Shown here in pieces: positions 58,660-64,000 of a stretch of DNA of 64,000 bases. Every line of letters begins with the position of its first letter. Within the stretch, counting starts at the first letter, position 1. The position numbers were made by a program, and so were the translations under genes. The stretch comes from Cryptomeria japonica (lineage: Eukaryota; Streptophyta; Pinopsida; Cupressales; Cupressaceae): assembly GCF_030272615.1 (NCBI RefSeq), contig NC_081410.1:508237942-508301941 (forward strand), read 5' to 3'. The notes under the pieces were generated by a model, which made no database searches, was not told the DNA's origin, and saw only the letters and a program-made list of their open reading frames with translations.

Positions 58660-61600
58660 ATGGCATCCTCCTCTGCACCTGAATTCATAGCAAACCCTAT
58701 AGTAGTCGAGGTTATAAAATGACCTAGGCCTGTGTTTCAGCTAGTTCCCGAGGTAGCTAAGAAAGATGACAACACAGGTGCTTTTTCCCAAATTCCAAAG
58801 GGTGTTGTTTATGCAGAAGAACCTAGAATGTATATTCATTGCAACATAGAAGAATTAGGTGATGAAGAAATCAAAAACATGTATAAATCTGTTATATGTG
58901 ACAATGCCGAAAATGTGAAACCTGAACATAAAATTGTTGAAACCCTAGGATTCACTGAAATCCTCTGCATTCCTGAATTTCCCAAAGAAGTGGTTAGGAT
59001 AGTTCTTAGCAGGGTACATGGCTCATTCTTTTGGCTTGACTTAGTGCATAAAATTATAAAGGTAGCTGTGAAAGCAGTAATAGGGTTACCTTCCACCGGT
59101 ACCAGACCTGACAAAACCAAGAAGGTCTCCAATGACCTTGTAATGAAACTAACTGGTGCAACATTTGACAAAAGATCATTGAGGGTTAATGATGTGACCG
59201 ATACAAATGTGAGATTCATTAGCATGATTCTAGGTTACAAAGCAACTCATGCAAATAGGCTTAACTCTGTTTCCAGTTTATGCATAAAGAGTGCTTATGA
59301 CATGGTTAAGGACAATGTGAAAATTGATATCTGTGAATGGTTAAAAGATGAGTTAATTGACAATTTGGCGAAAATCAAGAAGGATAAGAAAGGAACCTTT
59401 AGATTTGGAAATTTACTTGTATGCTTAATGCTACATATAACCAAATAGGCTCCCGGTATAGGCAACAAGGATTTTGGATTTGACATACTGGTAGGAAAAC
59501 AATTGTCTGACTTATTCAACAACATGGGTGAAAACAAAGAAAAGAATATCCATGAGTATTTTCAAACACTAAAGGTCAAAATGAATAAGAGGATCAGACT
59601 ATCACAGGAAATTGTCAACAAATACAAGGATGATATATGCTTTGTAATAAAAAAGGATGAGATCTGGATGGAAGCAGTCATCCCAAGAACAATCTGGGTT
59701 ACAGAAATGGGGTATGAAACAGATGACCACATAGTGGAAACTTATGCCAAAGCACTTTTGGAAGCCCCCAATGAACCAAAGGAAGAAGTATTTGGTAGTG
59801 CTGAGACCATCGAAAGTCAAATTCAATCTAAAAAGAGAGTAAAGAAATTTGAGGCATCTGTGAGGAAAGGAAGTAGGCAAGCAAAAGCCTTAAAAGATGA
59901 TGTATTAAAGAAAACCGGCATAATAGAAGAAGAGTTGGCAGCCCAACATCCTGAAACTCATCTATCACCGGTAGATACCTCCTCAGAAGGAGATATGCTA
60001 GCAACTTTCAAAAGAGTTTTTAGGAAAAGAGACCCCTCACCAGTATCCACTCCTTCACTTAGAAGGACAAGGCAGAAGCAACAAGCTGTAAGGTCTCCAG
60101 TCAAGAAAGCCACACCTAAGAAAAAGCTGACCCCCAAAAAGAAGAAGAAGACAAACACTGACTTGGCTCCTTTTGACATATTACTGAATGAGATCACAGA
60201 GGAAGGTAAATTGAAAAACATAGGGAAAATCTATGACACCCTATCAGATGATGAGAAAGGACAAGTTGAGGAAAGTGTTTAATTACACATGGACATGTAT
60301 AAAAAGTTTTCGATGCAAGTCCTAAATGAAATTCCTGATGAATTATATAAAAGACTTGAGGCCAGAAGGAAAGGAATAATTGAGTTGGATAAGAAAATTA
60401 AAATAGAAAAATTACTTGCAGTATACCTGGTCAACTCACCTCAGGAAATTGATGATTTGATAGCTCAGGCCAACCAGACAGTTTTTTCCACTGCACACCG
60501 TCAAATATCACTAATGGCAGGAAGAGTTACTGAAGTTTCAAATGAAACAAAAGATGGTTGGGATAAATTCTTGGTTGAAAAAGAAAAACAAGAAGAATAT
60601 AGGAATCCCAAGCCCATTCTGGTATATCAAAAGGACAAAGGGAAAGGTAAAGCTGGTGGACCACCAAGTATCAAGATTAGAGACAACTTACCCCCACCTC
60701 CTTTAAATACTCCACCGGTAAAAACAACAACTATAGAAGATCAACTGGCAGCTGAGAGCATGGACACAGAGGATAATAATCCTAATCCTGAAGTCCTATA
60801 TACTGTGAATGTTGATACTCAAAAAATCAACATAGTGGTAGATAAGGATACCACAAATAAATCTGATAACAAAGAGCAACCGGCAACAAGAAACAAAGAG
60901 CAACCGGCAGCAGATTCAGAGAAAAAGATGGAATCTGGAACACAAACAAAGCAACCAACAGAGCTAAAGGCTCCAGAACAGACGCCACTGGTAAGAAATG
61001 ATGCAGAAAAAATTGTGCTTAAAGAGATGGAGACACAAATAGACCTACCAGAGGTCAATATCAGCATGGTCACTTCCACCGGCACTCAGTTTATTGGGTC
61101 ACCATCAAATGTAATAGAGGTATTGCTCGAATATATCAAGAAAATAATTGATTATAGCTCACAAGCCTATAAAGTGATAGATGATTCAATTCCAGTTTTG
61201 AAATCAATAGCTCCAAATTGTAATATAGCCAACAAAGATTCTTTAGGCCAGTTGGGTACACTTTGTAAATATATTTCTGGAAATTTTGAGCAAACAAAGG
61301 TGGAAACTATAAAGGAAAGTGTAGAAAAAGAGAAACATAATTCTTTAAGGAAGGAATAAAGAAGTGTAACAGGGAATTTGACACACTTCTACCGGAACTG
61401 TGCAATTTATTGAAAGAGTACAAAACTCTGTACAAAGACACCTGTAAGATAAACTTTTTGACCATGAATGTAGACAAAAAGATGAGCAAGGTACAGGAAG
61501 AGATCAATAAACTTGCTGATAATTTTGTTAACTCACCTGATACATTATCAGTTTTTGAGGAAAAGATAACAAATTTTGAGGAAGAATTGCTCAAATTAGA

Positions 61601-61865
61601 AAGAGAAAAAGAGAAAATAATAAACAAGGCAAAATTTTTGAGATCTAAACTAAGTCCAAGATTGGACTATTTAGCATCTCTGTGTAAGGAAATCTCAGAG
61701 GCACTAACATAGGGTAGCAAAACACCGACAGAGCACTTGCAGCATCTCACCAGTACAGTTTACAGAACTGAGATAGCAATAAAGGAGAGCAAGAAGTTTA
61801 TGGATGGTATAAACTTAATTTTGGGAGATATTCTTCAGATAATAACTACCCAACTACAAGGTTGA
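58660..61865 (+). pseudogene. large W ORF of about 1,070 codons, unknown family, broken by stops
   Basis: One ancestral frame starting ATG 58660 (MASSSAPEFIANP). It is interrupted by TGA 58720-58722, TAG 59446-59448 and TAA 60280-60282, all in the same frame, then by a frameshift near 61340 and a TAG at 61710-61712, ending TGA 61863-61865. Three parts can be seen. First comes a globular region (58732-59780) with IPEFPKEVVRIVL, SFFWLDLVHKI and VIGLPSTGTRPDK, then KDEIWMEAVIPRTIWVTEMGY. Second is a basic segment with histone-H1-like SPVKK/TPKKK repeats (60091-60150). Third is an acidic, coiled-coil C-terminus (VQEEINKLADNF, EEELLKLEREKEK). No RT, integrase, protease, transposase or capsid motif is recognised. 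Its order after Gag suggests it replaced Pol. It may be a captured host gene, an accessory protein or an unusual structural protein. Confidence 0.8.
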
Positions 61866-61895
61866 GGTTATGAATTGGTACAACTACAAATCTAC

Positions 61896-62070
61896 TAACC
61901 TTTCTCATTGATGCCAAAGGGGGAGTAGTAGATGAGAAAATTCAAAACACAGGGATCACATGCTTAGGGGGAGCTCTCACATTTTTGGTAACATTTTTTT
62001 TGGTATACACATTTTTGGATATCTTTTTGAAATTTCTCATGAGTGTTGCCATCAATGCCAAAGGGGGAGA
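61896..62070 (+). other. duplicated polypurine tract region of W
   Basis: 'gatgccaaagggggag' occurs at about 61910-61925 and, as 'caatgccaaagggggaga', at about 62053-62070. A further run 'ttagggggag' lies between. The second is next to the 3' LTR and is the likely plus-strand primer. Confidence 0.75.
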
Positions 62071-62071
62071 T

Positions 62072-63011
62072 TGTTGGCATATGGACACTCCAATGAGACA
62101 TTGTGTGTGATTGAAGGTTTTATCATTGATGGCAACCTTGCAATCCTATGGCACCGGCAAGACATTATACCGGCAAAGCATTACACAGGCAACCTTGCAA
62201 TCCTATGGCATCGGCAAGATATTATACCGGCAAAGAATTACACAAGAAACCTTGCAATCCTATGGCACCGGCAAGACATTATACTAGCAAAGCATTACTC
62301 AAACAAAACAGTGCTCTGACATCAACAAAATCAATCTACACTGGCACAGGCACAAAAGATGTACACCGGCACAGAAGGAAATATGTATACCGGCACAAAG
62401 GCCAACAGGATTTTTCATATGTAATATTTTGTTTATCATTGTAAGCCGACTTGGTAAATTGTAAAATGACTCTTGTATATAAAAGAGATCATTGTAGGCA
62501 TTTGTAGGATATGGATAAAAAGCAAAAAAAATAAAATTATAAGGCAGACCTAATGTGCGAATTGTAGGTCAAGGGTATATGTAAAGAACAGAGCAAGAAC
62601 CGGTACTGAATCTTGCATTGAAGATGCTATTGTAAAGCAGTATAGAATATTGGATTTGTGTAAATCCTCATTGTAAGTCAGTGTGACTTCTTATTAAGTA
62701 GTGAGCTCTAGGCAGTTGGCCTTCTTGCATGTGCAGGCCCCTATTGTAAGTAATATTCTCTTATTGGCTAGTAAGTGAATATTGTGGGTCACAAATCCCA
62801 CCGAGGTTTTTCCCACTTCGAGTTTCCTCGTTAAACATCTTGTGTTATGGTGTTCTTTTCATGTGGAGGCTTTTGATTCTGTTATTTGCATTAATTCTTG
62901 CATACCGGTATACTGTTACTTTATATTTTGCATATTCAGTTTTAAGAAAATTTCATAACCGGTCAGATACTGATTCACCCCCCCCTCTTAGTATCTGTGG
63001 GAACCCTAACA
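62072..63011 (+). repeat. 3' LTR of element W
   Basis: 940 bp, same ends as the 5' LTR, with its own TATA box (62476-62485) and three 57-bp repeats (62133-62189, 62190-62246, 62247-62303). Confidence 0.95.
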
Positions 63012-63357
63012 CAACATACTCTGCCTCTGTTGTTGATTGAGAAACATAAGTTTTCTTCTTACTTGTCTAAGCAACCAATCTGCATCCAAGATTAAAAGCC
63101 TCACCGGTAGTGCTTTTCTGGTCATCAGCATTGCCTACCCAATCTGCATCAATAAACACATTCAAAGAAAAAATTCCTTTGTAAGGATACCATTAACCAT
63201 AATCTATTGTTCCTTTCAAGTATCAGGATATCCTTTTCACTTCTACCAAGTGAGTCTCCTTGGGATCCTTTTGAAATATAGCAACCAATCTGACAACATG
63301 TGCAATATCTAATCCACTATGAATGACATAATGCAATTTACCAATCATAGACCTGTA
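63012..63357 (-). pseudogene. Z copia pol fragment, right of the W insertion
   Basis: Minus-strand frames give the N-terminal part of the RNase H that ends at 56183: SMIGKLHYVIHSGLDIAHVV, DADWVGNADDQKSTTG, TSKKKTYVSQSTTEAEYVAAS. Stops or frameshifts occur. Similarity ends abruptly at the TC microsatellite, so the RT, integrase and gag of Z are not in the window. Confidence 0.87.
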
Positions 63358-63360
63358 TTA

Positions 63361-63364
<4 letters not shown>

Positions 63365-63430
<66 letters not shown>

Positions 63431-63478
63431 TCCCCTAATCTCTCTCTCTCTCTCCCACTCCCCCCTCTCCCTCTCCCT
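63365..63478. repeat. TC microsatellite and impure pyrimidine tract
   Basis: A pure (TC)n run of about 62 bp (63365-63426) is followed by about 50 bp of interrupted C/T. It lies exactly where the Z coding sequence stops. Confidence 0.95.
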
Positions 63479-64000
63479 AATATAATATACTAATTTATTT
63501 ATAAATTAATATATTGTGTATTAATATATTATATATTAATATATTAATAAACTATAGATTAATTATGTGCAAATTTAGTTATTGAATTTACTTATTAAAA
63601 TCAGATATCTAATTCTATTGAATATCCGATTCTATCGAATATCCATTTTTTGTTGTACAAATTTGAAATTTTGGCTCACAAATGCTTTGGGATTTGGCTT
63701 GGAAGTGACAAGCCTAGAAAGTCAACTATAAAAACTTGGTTTTTAGTATTCCTTTATTTTCTAGACTTTACATTGGTGGCTGATGAATTTTTTAATAGCC
63801 AATGTTGATAAAATGAAAATGGTTTTTTAAGGATGTTCTCAACTTTCCAGCAATATAAGGCTTGTCTTATTTTGACTTTAATAAATAATTATTATTTATT
63901 TTCTAATTGAATTCTGACAAAAGTCCTAATTGATAGACTGATTGAAAAACACTCATAACTTTCAAATGGTATAACATTTTTTGAATCCGAAACATGTGTC
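63479..64000. other. AT-rich sequence without a gene
   Basis: Begins with an alternating TA-rich stretch (63480-63555). It also has two copies of 'tctattgaatatccgat'-like sequence near 63612-63645. No coding frame, RNA gene or transposon end was recognised. Confidence 0.65.

Larger units (their letters stand above)
56184..63011 (+). mobile_element. element W: non-autonomous copia-type LTR element with a large unknown ORF
   Basis: LTRs 56184-57124 and 62072-63011 (941 and 940 bp), perfect target-site duplication CAACA (56179-56183, 63012-63016), primer binding site TGGTATCAGAGC at 57127-57138 and purine tract AAAGGGGGAGA at 62060-62070. The inside holds a shortened Gag (57196-58353) and a frame of about 1,070 codons (58660-61865). 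No protease, integrase or reverse transcriptase motif was found, so it must have moved with enzymes from another element. LTR divergence is near 5 percent by eye, mostly transitions. It sits inside copia element Z, with which it shares LTR ends and polypurine context. Confidence 0.95.

Noticed and set aside
58732-60282. Reading the W frame as an active host gene
   Set aside because: It lies inside a retroelement with matching LTRs and target duplication and has several in-frame stops, so it is annotated as an element-borne pseudogene.

Overview
This window is plant nuclear DNA from a repeat-rich genome. I think a gymnosperm (conifer) is most likely, because retroelements are nested several deep, intergenic DNA is AT-rich, and the single intact cellular gene is a CYP71-clan cytochrome P450 of a type that resembles conifer CYP750/CYP736 proteins. 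The species guess is inference. I see no bacterial operons, CRISPR arrays, tRNA genes or rRNA genes.

Layout. (1) 1-9914: a degenerate chromodomain-type Ty3/gypsy element on the minus strand (1041-8786, LTRs about 1.5 kb) lies between two direct copies of a block of about 0.94 kb. (2) 9915-12960: AT-rich, no gene. (3) 12961-14611: complete two-exon P450 gene on the minus strand. Its upstream 233 bp recur 1.4 kb further upstream (14738-14970 and 16147-16378). (4) 16468-16821: a 354-bp TRIM element with a perfect target-site duplication. (5) 16921-19656: a broken RNase H coding fragment interrupted by a non-autonomous LTR element, here called X.

(6) 19082-55734: four head-to-tail copies of a unit of about 9 kb. 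Each unit holds two sub-blocks (A and B). Each sub-block is made of X LTR, RNase H tail, an unrecognised short ORF here called MEEN, a copia LTR (Y) and a Y pol fragment. A TRIM sits inside the A-block Y pol. Each unit closes with an AT-rich flank and a 1.5-kb LTR of a third copia element, Z. An earlier A/B duplication therefore preceded a later fourfold amplification. Unit 3 alone gained a 1.28-kb solo LTR.

(7) 55482-63357: the surviving 3' pol end of Z on the minus strand, split at CAACA by element W (56184-63011, plus strand). W has 941/940-bp LTRs, a primer binding site, a shortened Gag with zinc knuckles, no protease, integrase or reverse transcriptase, and a broken reading frame of about 1,070 codons whose family I do not recognise. 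That frame is preceded by its own TATA-like box. W and its host Z share the polypurine-tract context and LTR termini, so W was probably mobilised in trans by a Z-like element. (8) 63358-64000: a TC microsatellite and AT-rich DNA.

Only the P450 looks like a functional host gene. The rest is retroelement sequence, almost all of it broken by stops, frameshifts and deletions. The most novel items are the W open reading frame, the fourfold array with its MEEN ORF, and the very compact TRIM family.
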